Shown piece after piece: positions 1 through 7,146 of a DNA stretch of 64,000 bases. Each line of letters starts with the position of its first letter. Positions within the stretch are counted from its first letter, which is position 1. This DNA comes from Actinomadura opuntiae (GTDB lineage: Bacteria > Actinomycetota > Actinomycetes > Streptosporangiales > Streptosporangiaceae), in NCBI RefSeq assembly GCF_030283205.1, contig NZ_JASNWF010000001.1:124001-188000 (forward strand), in the 5' to 3' direction. Position numbers and translations under genes: made by a program. The notes beneath the pieces were generated by a model, which ran no database searches, was not told the origin of the DNA, and saw nothing but the letters and a program-made list of their open reading frames with translations.

Positions 1-207
1 GCCCACGAGCACTACGGCCGGGCCGTCGAGGTCGACCACGACACCCGGACCATCCACGTGCACGACGACGCCCCCGGCGGCCTGGAGCAGCTCGCCGGGA
101 TCCTCGGCGAGATCCTCACCGAGCAGACCCGCGCCCGCAGGGAGAAGCGGCAGGCCACTGAGCCGACCGCGCCCGCCGAGACGGTCGAGGAGATCACCGT
201 TCTGTGA
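1..207 (+). CDS. 3' end of a hypothetical phage protein
   Basis: An open frame runs in from the left edge and stops at TGA 205-207, giving 68 residues of a C-terminus. It is acidic and His-rich at first (AHEHYGRAVEV, HVHDD), then has an amphipathic helix (GLEQLAGILGEILTEQ) and a charged tail. No domain is recognised. It shares strand and composition with the next gene, which starts 70 bases later, so it probably belongs to the same plus-strand phage transcript. The start lies outside the window. Confidence 0.55.
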   Translation, partial: AHEHYGRAVEVDHDTRTIHVHDDAPGGLEQLAGILGEILTEQTRARREKRQATEPTAPAETVEEITVL

Positions 208-276
208 CCCGGCCGACCGGCCGCCCACCCCGACCAGGAGGGCGGCCGGTCCCGGCGCTCCCCGGAGGGACATCCC

Positions 277-1014
277 TTGACCGTCTCCAAGCGATTCAAG
301 ATCAACATCATGGGGTTCGGGACCCTGACCGGCACCTACTCCCACGACTGGGAGACCGGCGTCACCCGCTACGACGTGACCGGCCCCCGCGTGGCCGGCA
401 CCTTCACCGTCCAGCTCTCCCCGCACCGGTGGGTGAAGTACGACGCCCCGGGCGTCTCGCCGTACTCCTCGACCCGGTTCAGCCGAACCGGCGAGGAGGC
501 CACCGCCGACGTCCTGGACGTCAACGCCGACACGGTCATGGTCGAGTACGGCCACAGCGGATACACCGAGCACCTGCGTAAGGACCGGCCGGTCGTGAAC
601 GGCGTCAGGCTGGTCGGCGCGACGGCCGTCAGCCTGGCCAAGGTCCGCGAGCGGTCCGCCGCCCGGCAGCGTCTCAAAGGCCGTGACATCGTCTGCCGCC
701 GCCAGGTCGGCACCATCCACACCACGTCCGTCCCAAATGCGACGGCGGACCGTACCGCGGTGGTGATCCACGGACTGCTGGTGCACTGGTGCAGCCGCCC
801 CGAAAACGGCGACCTGCGGCGCGCCGCCTGCCGCGCCGAGGCCAACGGCTGGCGCATCGACAGCGCCGAGCGCGACGTGAAGTCCAAGCGGGATCAGCTC
901 GAGCGGGCCCGCATGGAACTCGACCGCGCGGAGGCGTACCTGCGGCAGCTCCGCGGCTACGCCGACATGCCGCCGGTCACCCCGTACGCGCCGCCTGCGG
1001 AAACCTCGTCATGA
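277..1014 (+). CDS. hypothetical phage protein, C-terminal coiled coil
   Basis: A 245-residue protein I do not recognise. The start is TTG 277, chosen because GGAGGGA lies at 263-269 with good spacing. Residues 1-100 look beta-rich (alternating T/V/Y/G with few helices). Residues about 195-230 form a charged helix with coiled-coil character (ERDVKSKRDQLERARMELD). Its TGA overlaps an ATG at 1011 as ATGA, so the next frame could be coupled, although a better start exists further down. It lies in the early/accessory arm of the prophage. Confidence 0.6.
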   Translation: MTVSKRFKINIMGFGTLTGTYSHDWETGVTRYDVTGPRVAGTFTVQLSPHRWVKYDAPGVSPYSSTRFSRTGEEATADVLDVNADTVMVEYGHSGYTEHLRKDRPVVNGVRLVGATAVSLAKVRERSAARQRLKGRDIVCRRQVGTIHTTSVPNATADRTAVVIHGLLVHWCSRPENGDLRRAACRAEANGWRIDSAERDVKSKRDQLERARMELDRAEAYLRQLRGYADMPPVTPYAPPAETSS

Positions 1015-1090
1015 GTTCCGACACCAGCACACCCGCCGCTGTCTACACTGTCCGGAACCCGCCCGCTCGAGGGCGCGGTTTCCTGGAGGC

Positions 1091-1134
1091 GGCCGAGGTC
1101 TTGCCGACCACCCGCAAGGTGGTTGACCTCGGCC
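1091..1134 (+). promoter_or_regulatory. hairpin leader upstream of the repeat DNA-binding gene
   Basis: Perfect 10-bp arms (GGCCGAGGTC 1091-1100, GACCTCGGCC 1125-1134) enclose a second stem (ACCACC 1107-1112 with GGTGGT 1118-1123). A -10-like TACACT lies at 1044-1049. A ribosome binding site (AAGGGGAA) and GTG 1161 follow. This suggests a transcribed leader with an attenuator or a protein-binding structure. It is read from the sequence only. Confidence 0.45.
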
Positions 1135-1160
1135 GTCGCGCATTCGTGAAGGGGAATACC

Positions 1161-1952
1161 GTGCCCGACGTCAGCCCATACATGACCGACATCGACGGGG
1201 TGCCGCACATCTCGCGCGCCGGCCTGTGCGAGCTGACCGGTCTTTCCCTGGAGAGCGTCAACCACCTGTGCGCGCCGTCCCGGCGGCCCTCCTCCGGCTG
1301 CCCCGAGCCCGTCCGCGTCGGCCGGTCCGACTGGTTCCCGCTCGAGCGGGCCCTGCTGTGGGCCGCGGCGGTCCGCCGCCCGGAGCCGCAGCCGCCCGCC
1401 CCCGTCGATGACCCTGACGAGCTGATCACGGTGACGCAGTTCCGGACCGAGGTCATGCGCCCGCCGGTCACCGACTCGACGTTTCGCGGGTACATCCGCA
1501 TGTCGCGCGCCGACTGGGACGCCGGCCGCGACGGCTACCTCCCCCTCCCGGACGGTTGGGAGCCCGCGCGGCGCGGAACGTCTCCGCGGTGGCGCCGCGG
1601 TGCGGCCGCGGTCTGGCAGGCCGCCCGGCCCGGCAGGCCGATGACGGGCCGCCCCCGGGAGGTCGACCGGGTCCCGCAGCCCGCGCCGCCCGTCAGCGAC
1701 CCGGACGAGCTGATCGGGGAGACCCGGTTCCGTACGCAGATCATGCGGCCGCCGATGTCGCGGGGCGCGTTCAAGCGGCTGGTCGCCGAGTCCCGCCAGG
1801 CGTGGGCCGCCGGCCGGGACGGGGTGCTGCCGCGTCCGGACGTGGAGGAGCGCGGCGCCGGGCCGGTGTTCCAGTGGCTTGCCGGGCGGGCCGCCGCGTG
1901 GCAGAACGACCGGGCACGCGAGGCCGCGAAGAACCCACCCGGAACGCGCTAG
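1161..1952 (+). CDS. putative DNA-binding protein with repeated excisionase-like units
   Basis: 263 residues from GTG 1161, preceded by AAGGGGAATACC. An alternative start is ATG 1011, which overlaps the upstream stop but has no clear RBS and adds a low-complexity N-terminus. Two clear tandem units begin DPDELITVTQFRTEVMRPPV and SDPDELIGETRFRTQIMRPP, and each runs through an aromatic/AGRDG segment. A more diverged first unit (HISRAGLCELTGLS) resembles a MerR/excisionase winged helix-turn-helix. The layout suggests a protein reading two or three adjacent DNA sites. The duplication is visible; DNA binding is inferred from the helix patterns. Confidence 0.55.
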   Translation: MPDVSPYMTDIDGVPHISRAGLCELTGLSLESVNHLCAPSRRPSSGCPEPVRVGRSDWFPLERALLWAAAVRRPEPQPPAPVDDPDELITVTQFRTEVMRPPVTDSTFRGYIRMSRADWDAGRDGYLPLPDGWEPARRGTSPRWRRGAAAVWQAARPGRPMTGRPREVDRVPQPAPPVSDPDELIGETRFRTQIMRPPMSRGAFKRLVAESRQAWAAGRDGVLPRPDVEERGAGPVFQWLAGRAAAWQNDRAREAAKNPPGTR

Positions 1953-2040
1953 AACACATCTCAACTCACCGGAACACACCGCTGCTCACCTGCGGAAACT
2001 CTCCTAGAACACGCTTCACCAGGGACCTTATGCTCCAGGT

Positions 2041-2121
2041 ATGAGCGTGACCCCTGACGCGCCCTGCGCTCCCCTCGACCGGCCCCGCTCCCCCGCACCC
2101 GCGGCGGGGGCCGGCCCGTGA
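2041..2121 (+). CDS. possible 26-residue leader peptide
   Basis: ATG 2041 opens a 26-codon Pro/Ala-rich frame ending at TGA 2119-2121, which overlaps the GTG 2118 start of the next gene as GTGA. No strong Shine-Dalgarno precedes it. It may only serve to couple translation into the following cistron. It could also be chance. Confidence 0.25.
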   Translation: MSVTPDAPCAPLDRPRSPAPAAGAGP

Positions 2122-2357
2122 TCAGCGAACCGCGCTACACCCTCGACCAGGCGCGGCAGCTCCTCGCCCGCCAGGAGTGCCGCGCCCGCGGACACGACCT
2201 CGACATCGTCACCAGCACCGCCGGCGAACCGCTGTCGGCGCACTGCTCCCGCGGCTGCGGTCACCCCGGCTGGAGGCTCGTCCCGATCATCAGCACCTCC
2301 CCCGCCGCCGGCGCCCCGACCCGCGCACCTCAACACCCCGGAGACACCCGCCCATGA
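2118..2357 (+). CDS. small Cys/His protein, possible zinc-binding
   Basis: 79 residues from GTG 2118. The N-terminus is helical (YTLDQARQLLARQ), followed by a Cys/His cluster (CRARGHD, HCSRGCGH) of the kind that binds one zinc in small phage proteins. Its TGA 2355-2357 overlaps the ATG of the ParB-like gene as ATGA, so the two are translationally coupled. It is the first clear member of the run that leads into the candidate modification cassette. No family is recognised. Confidence 0.5.
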   Translation: MISEPRYTLDQARQLLARQECRARGHDLDIVTSTAGEPLSAHCSRGCGHPGWRLVPIISTSPAAGAPTRAPQHPGDTRP

Positions 2358-3013
2358 CCGAAACCCAACCGGCCGACTACCAGCGCACCGCGACGATCTC
2401 GCTGGACGAGTTGACCCCGTTCCCCGGCAACAGCAAGCGCGGCGACCTCCAGGCCATCCTGGAGAGCCTGCGCCACAACGCGCAGTACCGCGGCCTGGTC
2501 GTCCGGGAGATCGACAACGGCCCGCTGATCGTCCTGGCCGGCAACCACACGATGCGGGCCCTGCAGGCGCACGGCGCCGGAGACTGCGGGCAGCGCGTCA
2601 AGGTCAACGGCGTCGAGCGGCCGTGCGGCGTCTGCGGTAACGGGCCCTGGGACCCGGCGGCGCGCTGCGAGGTCATCCGTTGCGACGACGCCACCGCCCG
2701 CCGGATCAACCTCGCCGACAACCGCACGTCCGATCTCGGCACCTACGACGAGGAGGCGCTGGCACAGCTCCTCACCGATCTCGACGGCGACTTCGACGGC
2801 ACGGGGTACATGCCGACCGACCTGGAGGCCCTGCTGGCGCAGGCCGACGAGGACGACGAGACCCCGCAAACCGCCGACGAGCTCGAGCCCGGCGAGGACG
2901 TCTACCGCGAGCAGTACGGCGTGATCGTCATCTGCGGCGACGAGGACGAGCAACAGCGCATCTACGAGGACCTCCAAGGCCAGGGGTTCAACTGCCGCGT
3001 CGTCACCACCTGA
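2354..3013 (+). CDS. ParB/Srx-superfamily nuclease-domain protein
   Basis: 219 residues from ATG 2354. Residues about 13-72 carry the ParB N-terminal pattern: a PFPGNSKRGDLQAILESLR substrate loop and helix, then LAGNHTMRAL, the equivalent of the ParB GxHR-type motif. LADNRTSDLGTYDEEALAQLL (119-140) matches the helix that follows in phage ParB-like proteins. A Cys cluster between them (C78, C91, C94, C105, C110) could bind zinc. The helix-turn-helix of plasmid ParB is missing, so partition is unlikely. Such stand-alone domains often sit beside phage DNA methyltransferases or modification enzymes. It is coupled to the upstream gene and lies 44 bases before the ABC-GNAT gene. Confidence 0.8.
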   Translation: MTETQPADYQRTATISLDELTPFPGNSKRGDLQAILESLRHNAQYRGLVVREIDNGPLIVLAGNHTMRALQAHGAGDCGQRVKVNGVERPCGVCGNGPWDPAARCEVIRCDDATARRINLADNRTSDLGTYDEEALAQLLTDLDGDFDGTGYMPTDLEALLAQADEDDETPQTADELEPGEDVYREQYGVIVICGDEDEQQRIYEDLQGQGFNCRVVTT

Positions 3014-3057
3014 CGGCCGGCCGCACACCACCAGCACCACACATCTGCGGGGGCAGC

Positions 3058-4230
3058 ATGAAAATCGACATCGACAACCGCTGTGACGACTACACCGGGT
3101 ACCGCGCCGCCCGCGTGAAGTCCCTGTTCAACGTCGACTCCGGAAACCGATTCACCCACACCGCCGACCTCGACATCGCCGACGACCAGTGGCGGATCGG
3201 CGTGATCGTCGGCCCGTCCGGCTCCGGCAAGACCAGCATCGGCGGCCGCATCTGGGGCCCCGACACCGTCCTGAACCCCGAGGGCACCTGGCCTGACGAC
3301 AGGCCCATCATCGAGGCGATCGGCCCCGACGCCCCGTTCGACGACGTCACCAACGCGCTCGGCGCCGTCGGCCTCGGCGACGTCCCCGCCTGGCTGCGCC
3401 CCTACCGGGTGCTGTCCAACGGCGAGAAGTTCCGCGCCGACCTCGCCCGGGTCATCGCCGAGCGCCCGGCCCGGGTCGTCATTGACGAGTTCTCCTCCGT
3501 GGTGGACCGGCAGATCGCCAAGGTCGGCGCCGCCGCGTTCGCCAAGTCCTGGCGCCGCGGCACCGGGCAGGCCGTCCTGCTGTCCTGCCATTACGACGTC
3601 CTGGACTGGATCAGTCCCGACTGGGTGTACGACACCGCCACCGGCCAGTTCGCCAGGGGGTCCCTTCAATACCGCCGACCCCGCATCGACGTTGAGATCC
3701 GCGAAGGCGGCTGGAGCCTATGGCCGTACTTTGAGCCGCATCACTATCTGAAGGTCGCCCCGATGGTCGCCTCCCGCTGCTACGTCGCGTTCATCGACGG
3801 GGACCCCGTCGCGCACGTCGCGGTCGGCACGAAATCGGTACAGCTCAAGGGCAAGCGGATCGGTGTCGAGGCCCGCGCCTGCCGCCTGGTCGTGCTCCCC
3901 GAATGGCAGGGCGCCGGCCTCGGGATGCGGTTCCTCAACCAGGTGTGCGAGCTGCAGTTCCAAGGCCGCGGCCGCCTGGAGGGCCGCCGCATGACCACCC
4001 TGTTCCACACCAGCCACCCCAACCTCGCGGCCGCGCTCCGCCGCGACAAGAAGTGGCGACAGATCTCCGGCGTCCTGCACGGCAACCACAAGGGCCGGTC
4101 CGCGCGGAGCATCAACACCTCGCACGCCAAGACCAACACCAAGGTCGGGCTCGGGAAGAGCGCCGGGTTCGGCGGACACTTCCGCGCCGTCCAAGGGTTC
4201 CGGTACTACGGCGAGACGAGCGCCGCATGA
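3058..4230 (+). CDS. ABC-type ATPase fused to a Mom-like GNAT acyltransferase
   Basis: 390 residues from ATG 3058. Residues 1-205 form an ABC ATPase: Walker A GPSGSGKTS (52-60), signature LSNGEK (119-124), Walker B RVVIDEF (139-145) and H-loop SCHYD (His178). There is no membrane partner, so this is a soluble, probably nucleic-acid-acting ABC domain. Residues 205-390 form a GNAT fold: YFEPHHYL (224-231), acyl-CoA loop VVLPEWQGAGLGM (278-290), HTSHPNLAAALRR (317-329). The HHYL and SHP motifs recall the Mom-type branch; Mu Mom is a GNAT-fold enzyme that makes a carbamoylmethyl-type adenine. Its stop overlaps the formyltransferase start (ATGA), implying joint function. Modification of DNA is inferred; tRNA or protein acylation remains possible. 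Confidence 0.75.
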   Translation: MKIDIDNRCDDYTGYRAARVKSLFNVDSGNRFTHTADLDIADDQWRIGVIVGPSGSGKTSIGGRIWGPDTVLNPEGTWPDDRPIIEAIGPDAPFDDVTNALGAVGLGDVPAWLRPYRVLSNGEKFRADLARVIAERPARVVIDEFSSVVDRQIAKVGAAAFAKSWRRGTGQAVLLSCHYDVLDWISPDWVYDTATGQFARGSLQYRRPRIDVEIREGGWSLWPYFEPHHYLKVAPMVASRCYVAFIDGDPVAHVAVGTKSVQLKGKRIGVEARACRLVVLPEWQGAGLGMRFLNQVCELQFQGRGRLEGRRMTTLFHTSHPNLAAALRRDKKWRQISGVLHGNHKGRSARSINTSHAKTNTKVGLGKSAGFGGHFRAVQGFRYYGETSAA

Positions 4231-5000
4231 CCCTGAACGTCTACGTGTCCGGACAGCGCTCGTTCGGCGCCGCCGTCGCCGACCTCGTCACCGCGCGCGG
4301 CCACACCCTCGTCGGCGTCGCGTCCCCCGCCTACCGCGGCACGGACGCCTCGCTGCCCTGGGCGTACGGCGACGACGCCCTTCCGTGGGACCGGCTCCGC
4401 GAAGCCGCATGGCGGCACGGCGTCCCCTGGACCGAATCCAGCCAGCTCCGCGCCGCGCTCGTGCCGGACGGGACGGACGTCATCATCGCCGCGCACTCCC
4501 ACGCGTTCATCGGCGCCGCCACCCGCCGGCGGGCCCGCCTCGCCTCGGTCGGCTACCACCCGTCCCTGCTCCCCCTGCACCGCGGGCGGGACGCGGTCCG
4601 CTGGACGATCCGCGACGGCGACCGCGTCACGGGCGGGTCGGTGTATCACCTGACCGCCGCGGTGGACGCCGGGCCGCTCGCCGCGCAGGACTACGTGCTC
4701 GTACCGCCGGGCGCGACCGCGTCGACGCTGTGGCGTGACCTGCTGTTCCCGCTCGGGGTCCGGCTGCTCGGCGAGGTCCTGGACGACATCGACGCCGGCG
4801 ACGTCACCGCGGTCCCGCAGGACGAGGTGTGCGCGACGTGGGAGCCGTCGTGGGACAGGCCGCCGCTTCACCGGCCCGAACTGCCCGAGCTACCGGCGGC
4901 CGGGGGTTCGGGTACCGGGCTGCGGTGGACGGCCGACAGGGGCGCGCTCAGGCACCGCCGGGAGGTCTCGGCGCGCGGGGCGGCGGGGGCGGTGCGGTGA
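4227..5000 (+). CDS. formyltransferase-fold enzyme (Fmt/PurN superfamily)
   Basis: 257 residues from ATG 4227, coupled by ATGA to the ABC-GNAT gene. The Rossmann-like N-terminus (LNVYVSGQRSFGAAVADL) leads to the family signature YHPSLLPLHRG (110-120), RWTIRDGDRVTGGSVYHL and VDAGPL. Active-site His111 and Asp147 are kept. The usual Asn two residues before the His (N-x-H) is Gly109, so the enzyme may use a different one-carbon or acyl donor or acceptor. It is too short for a full tRNA formyltransferase, lacking the C-terminal OB domain, and the host would have its own fmt. Coupling to a Mom-like enzyme suggests it makes or trims the group placed on DNA; that is inference. Confidence 0.75.
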   Translation: MTLNVYVSGQRSFGAAVADLVTARGHTLVGVASPAYRGTDASLPWAYGDDALPWDRLREAAWRHGVPWTESSQLRAALVPDGTDVIIAAHSHAFIGAATRRRARLASVGYHPSLLPLHRGRDAVRWTIRDGDRVTGGSVYHLTAAVDAGPLAAQDYVLVPPGATASTLWRDLLFPLGVRLLGEVLDDIDAGDVTAVPQDEVCATWEPSWDRPPLHRPELPELPAAGGSGTGLRWTADRGALRHRREVSARGAAGAVR

Positions 5001-5014
5001 GGGCTGTGGGCAAC

Positions 5015-5284
5015 CTACGGCGCGGCAACGTCCGGCTTGCGGGGCGTGTCCTTGCGGCGCGGGCGGCCGCCGCCGGCGCCCTGTCCGGGGCGAAAGGCGT
5101 GCCAGGCGCGCAGCTCGTCTTCGCGGCTGGGGAGCCAGCCCGCGATCGGACGGCCGATCCCGGTCACGGCGTCGGGCTCGGGGAAGGTGTCGTAGCGCTG
5201 CCGCCATTTCTCGACGGTGCCGGGGTTGACGCCGAACAGGTCGGCGATGTCGGCGGCGCTCATGTACTGGGTCGGGCCGGGCAT
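5015..5284 (-). CDS. MerR/excisionase-like helix-turn-helix protein
   Basis: 89 residues from the ATG at 5284 with AGGGAGA upstream. The pattern YMSAADIADLFGVNPGTVEKWRQRY is a MerR/AlpA-type winged helix-turn-helix, followed by GRPIAGWLPSREDELRAW. The tail is basic (GGGRPRRKDTPRK), which suits DNA contact. The stop lies 15 bases from the convergent formyltransferase stop. It is the last gene of the short minus-strand early cluster. It could be an excisionase or a transcription regulator; the sequence does not decide. Confidence 0.65.
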   Translation of the reverse strand: MPGPTQYMSAADIADLFGVNPGTVEKWRQRYDTFPEPDAVTGIGRPIAGWLPSREDELRAWHAFRPGQGAGGGRPRRKDTPRKPDVAAP

Positions 5285-5331
5285 GGGGTCTCCCTGGGAA
5301 GAGGCGGAGCGCCCCGCGGTGGGGGCGGTGG

Positions 5332-5589
5332 TCACTCCGCGGCGGCGATCGCCGCGGCGGGCAGGCGGCCCTTGAGGGGCATGGGGACCAGCTCGAGGCT
5401 GACGTATCCGTCGCACAGGGTCAGGGCTCCGTCGGCGCCCTCGGTGACCTTGGCGTACTTGCGGGTGCTGCGCGAGAACCGGGCGTCGGCCTCGGTCATG
5501 AAGTCCGCGGCGGCGTCGGCCCGGTCGGCGTACACGTTGATGACCTCGTTGCTGCCGTTGCCCTCGAACTTCAGCACCCAGACGTTCAT
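5332..5589 (-). CDS. small hypothetical protein under an operator-controlled promoter
   Basis: 85 residues from the ATG at 5589, chosen because GGAGGGG lies just upstream. The start MNVWVLKFEGNGSNEVINVY looks like a small alpha/beta domain, followed by a helix rich in Ala and Asp. No motif identifies a function. It is the first gene behind the 5618-5678 promoter and shares its control with the genes starting at 6244 and 41892, so it belongs to the same phage regulon. Candidate roles include immunity or anti-host function, but nothing in the sequence proves this. Confidence 0.6.
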   Translation of the reverse strand: MNVWVLKFEGNGSNEVINVYADRADAAADFMTEADARFSRSTRKYAKVTEGADGALTLCDGYVSLELVPMPLKGRLPAAAIAAAE

Positions 5590-5617
5590 CGGTATCCCCT
5601 CCGTCGTTCCCGTTTCC

Positions 5618-5678
5618 TTGTCTCTAACTAAGGACAATGTTAGCTCGACCCCTAAACCTTGTCAACATGGCGGGACAA
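5618..5678 (-). promoter_or_regulatory. promoter with two TTGTC-N10-GACAA operators
   Basis: Read leftward: -35 TTGACA (5665-5660), 17-base spacer, -10 TAACAT (5642-5637). One palindrome, TTGTC-N10-GACAA, covers the -35 (5659-5678). A second starts at the -10 and runs downstream (5618-5637). Near-identical copies sit at 6263-6323 and 41814-41874. A repressor bound here would block polymerase entry. It drives the gene starting at 5589. Confidence 0.8.
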
Positions 5679-5703
5679 AGTTTAGGGGAGGTGGGCCGCG
5701 CCG

Positions 5704-5904
5704 TCAGGCCGGCCAGCGGTGCAGGTTCATCCCCTGGTACATGCCGTCGACCACGATGGCGCCGCATCCACAGTGGTATCCGCACCGCTCCCCGGTGCCG
5801 GTCCTGCGGAAGTACCGCTGTACGTCGGGCTCGGTGCCGCAGACGGGGCATTCGGTGGCGGCGATGTCGCGGGCGTACTGCTCGTTGACGGCGGTCAGGT
5901 CCAT
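5704..5904 (-). CDS. small zinc-ribbon-like protein
   Basis: 66 residues from the ATG at 5904, preceded by GAAGGAG. An in-frame GTG nine bases earlier sits too close to that site. Two Cys pairs (CPVCG and CGYHCGCG) separated by about 20 residues form a plausible zinc ribbon. The rest is a helical N-terminus (LTAVNEQYARDI) and a short C-terminus. Phages often encode such proteins as transcription modifiers or takeover proteins, but the target cannot be read here. It lies 91 bases downstream of the next gene's stop and probably shares its transcript. Confidence 0.55.
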   Translation of the reverse strand: MDLTAVNEQYARDIAATECPVCGTEPDVQRYFRRTGTGERCGYHCGCGAIVVDGMYQGMNLHRWPA

Positions 5905-5995
5905 GCTGGTCACTCCTTCGGGGGCGGGCGGGTGTGCGGCCGCGGGGGCGGCGCGGCGGGCCCGCCGTGTCTGGCGGGCCCGCGCGGGGTTCGGG

Positions 5996-6244
5996 CTAGA
6001 TCCCGTGGGCCTTGCGCACCGCGGCGTCCTGCTCCGGGGTGGCGTTGACCGTCATGTACTCGACGCCGCCGTGGCCCTCGCGGGAGGTGATGCACACCAG
6101 GTACCGCTCGGGGATCTCCATCCGGTACTCGTAGCGGCCGACCTTCACGTCCACGTGGCGGCCCATCGTGGTGCGCCGGACCGTCCCGGTGCGGGCCGCG
6201 GCGAAGACCTCGGCGGCGGTGGTGGTGTCGATCTCGGTGTTCAT
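5996..6244 (-). CDS. small hypothetical protein under an operator-controlled promoter
   Basis: 82 residues from the ATG at 6244 with GGAGGT upstream. The middle is beta-rich (RHVDVKVGRYEYRMEIPERYLVC broken by charged residues). The C-terminus has a NATPEQDAAVRKA helix. No family is recognised. It is the first gene behind the 6263-6323 operator-promoter, which matches those of the genes starting at 5589 and 41892. The three products are similar in size (82-90 residues) but I see no sequence similarity among them. Confidence 0.6.
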   Translation of the reverse strand: MNTEIDTTTAAEVFAAARTGTVRRTTMGRHVDVKVGRYEYRMEIPERYLVCITSREGHGGVEYMTVNATPEQDAAVRKAHGI

Positions 6245-6262
6245 TCTGACCTCCGCGTTTCC

Positions 6263-6323
6263 TTGTCTCGATCTGTAGACAAAGTTACTCGCTCCCAGAA
6301 ACGTTGTCAACACACCCGGACAA
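6263..6323 (-). promoter_or_regulatory. promoter with two TTGTC-N10-GACAA operators (divergent region)
   Basis: Read leftward: -35 TTGACA (6310-6305), 17-base spacer, -10 TAACTT (6287-6282). Operators cover the -35 (6304-6323) and the start region (6263-6282), as at the sister promoters. The gene starting at ATG 6340 diverges from here and its leader begins inside the upstream operator. One repressor could therefore control both directions. Confidence 0.8.
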
Positions 6324-6339
6324 AGTTAGGGTGAGGAGA

Positions 6340-7146
6340 ATGCCGCACCGCACCGGCCACGGCCGCGGCGAAGACGCCGCCTCCGCCCGCCGCGTCGAAG
6401 CCGCCCAGAAACGCGCCCGCGCCCTCGAACTCCGCAAGGCCGGCGCCACCTACGACCAGATCGCGCAACAGGTCGGCTTCTCCAACCGCGGCACCGCACA
6501 GCGCGCCGTCGTCACCGCCCTACGCGAGATCACCGCCGAGCCCGCCCGCGACGTCCTGGCCCTCGAGCTCGAACGCCTCGACGCGATGCTCCTCGGCCTA
6601 TGGCCCGACGCCCGCCGCGGCGACCAACAGGCCATCGACCGCGTCCTACGCATCCAGGAACGCCGCGCCCGCTACCTCGGCCTCGACAGCGACCGCGGCG
6701 GCCTCGGCGCCGCCGGCGTCGAATCACTCCTGGAGGTCCTCGCCGACGACGAGGTGAAGAACGCGCCCCGCCGGCACCCCGCCGAGGTCCTCCTCGACTG
6801 CGTCCACACCGCCGACGTCCTGCTGACCGCGACCCGCAAACAGGTCCAGGACGGGCAGGCGTCCCCCGCGTCCCTCGAAGGTCTCCGCGTCGCCTTGGAC
6901 TACGCGGCCAAATGGGCGGAGAAGACCGTCGCGCTCGACATCGCCTCCCAGCAGCAACGGGTGTTCGAACAGGTCGGCGCGGTCTACGTCGGCGCGCTCC
7001 GCCGCATCGTCGAACGCCTCGGCCTGGACGAGCAACAGCGCGCCATGGTCCCCCAGGTCGTGGAGGCGGAACTGGCCGCGATCACCGCCGGCGACCAGCC
7101 GGACGACACCCCGACCCTGGAGGGCAGCGTTGAGCGACCTGAGTGA
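6340..7146 (+). CDS. HTH protein resembling actinophage terminase small subunits
   Basis: 268 residues from ATG 6340 with GTGAGGAG just upstream. A charged N-terminal helix leads into a helix-turn-helix (TYDQIAQQVGFSNRGTAQRAV, about residues 38-58). The segments LERLDAMLLGLWPDARRG and VLRIQERRARYLGLDS are typical of actinobacterial phage terminase-small-type proteins, which recognise the packaging site. The C-terminal half is helical. The large subunit lies 7.6 kb away, beyond the Rhs cargo, an unusual separation. It opens a plus-strand operon of four or five genes. A transcription factor is the alternative reading. Confidence 0.65.
   Translation: MPHRTGHGRGEDAASARRVEAAQKRARALELRKAGATYDQIAQQVGFSNRGTAQRAVVTALREITAEPARDVLALELERLDAMLLGLWPDARRGDQQAIDRVLRIQERRARYLGLDSDRGGLGAAGVESLLEVLADDEVKNAPRRHPAEVLLDCVHTADVLLTATRKQVQDGQASPASLEGLRVALDYAAKWAEKTVALDIASQQQRVFEQVGAVYVGALRRIVERLGLDEQQRAMVPQVVEAELAAITAGDQPDDTPTLEGSVERPE

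Noticed and set aside
2354..3013. Plasmid partition ParB
   Set aside because: No helix-turn-helix domain, no ParA neighbour and no parS-like sites; only the N-terminal nuclease-type domain is present.
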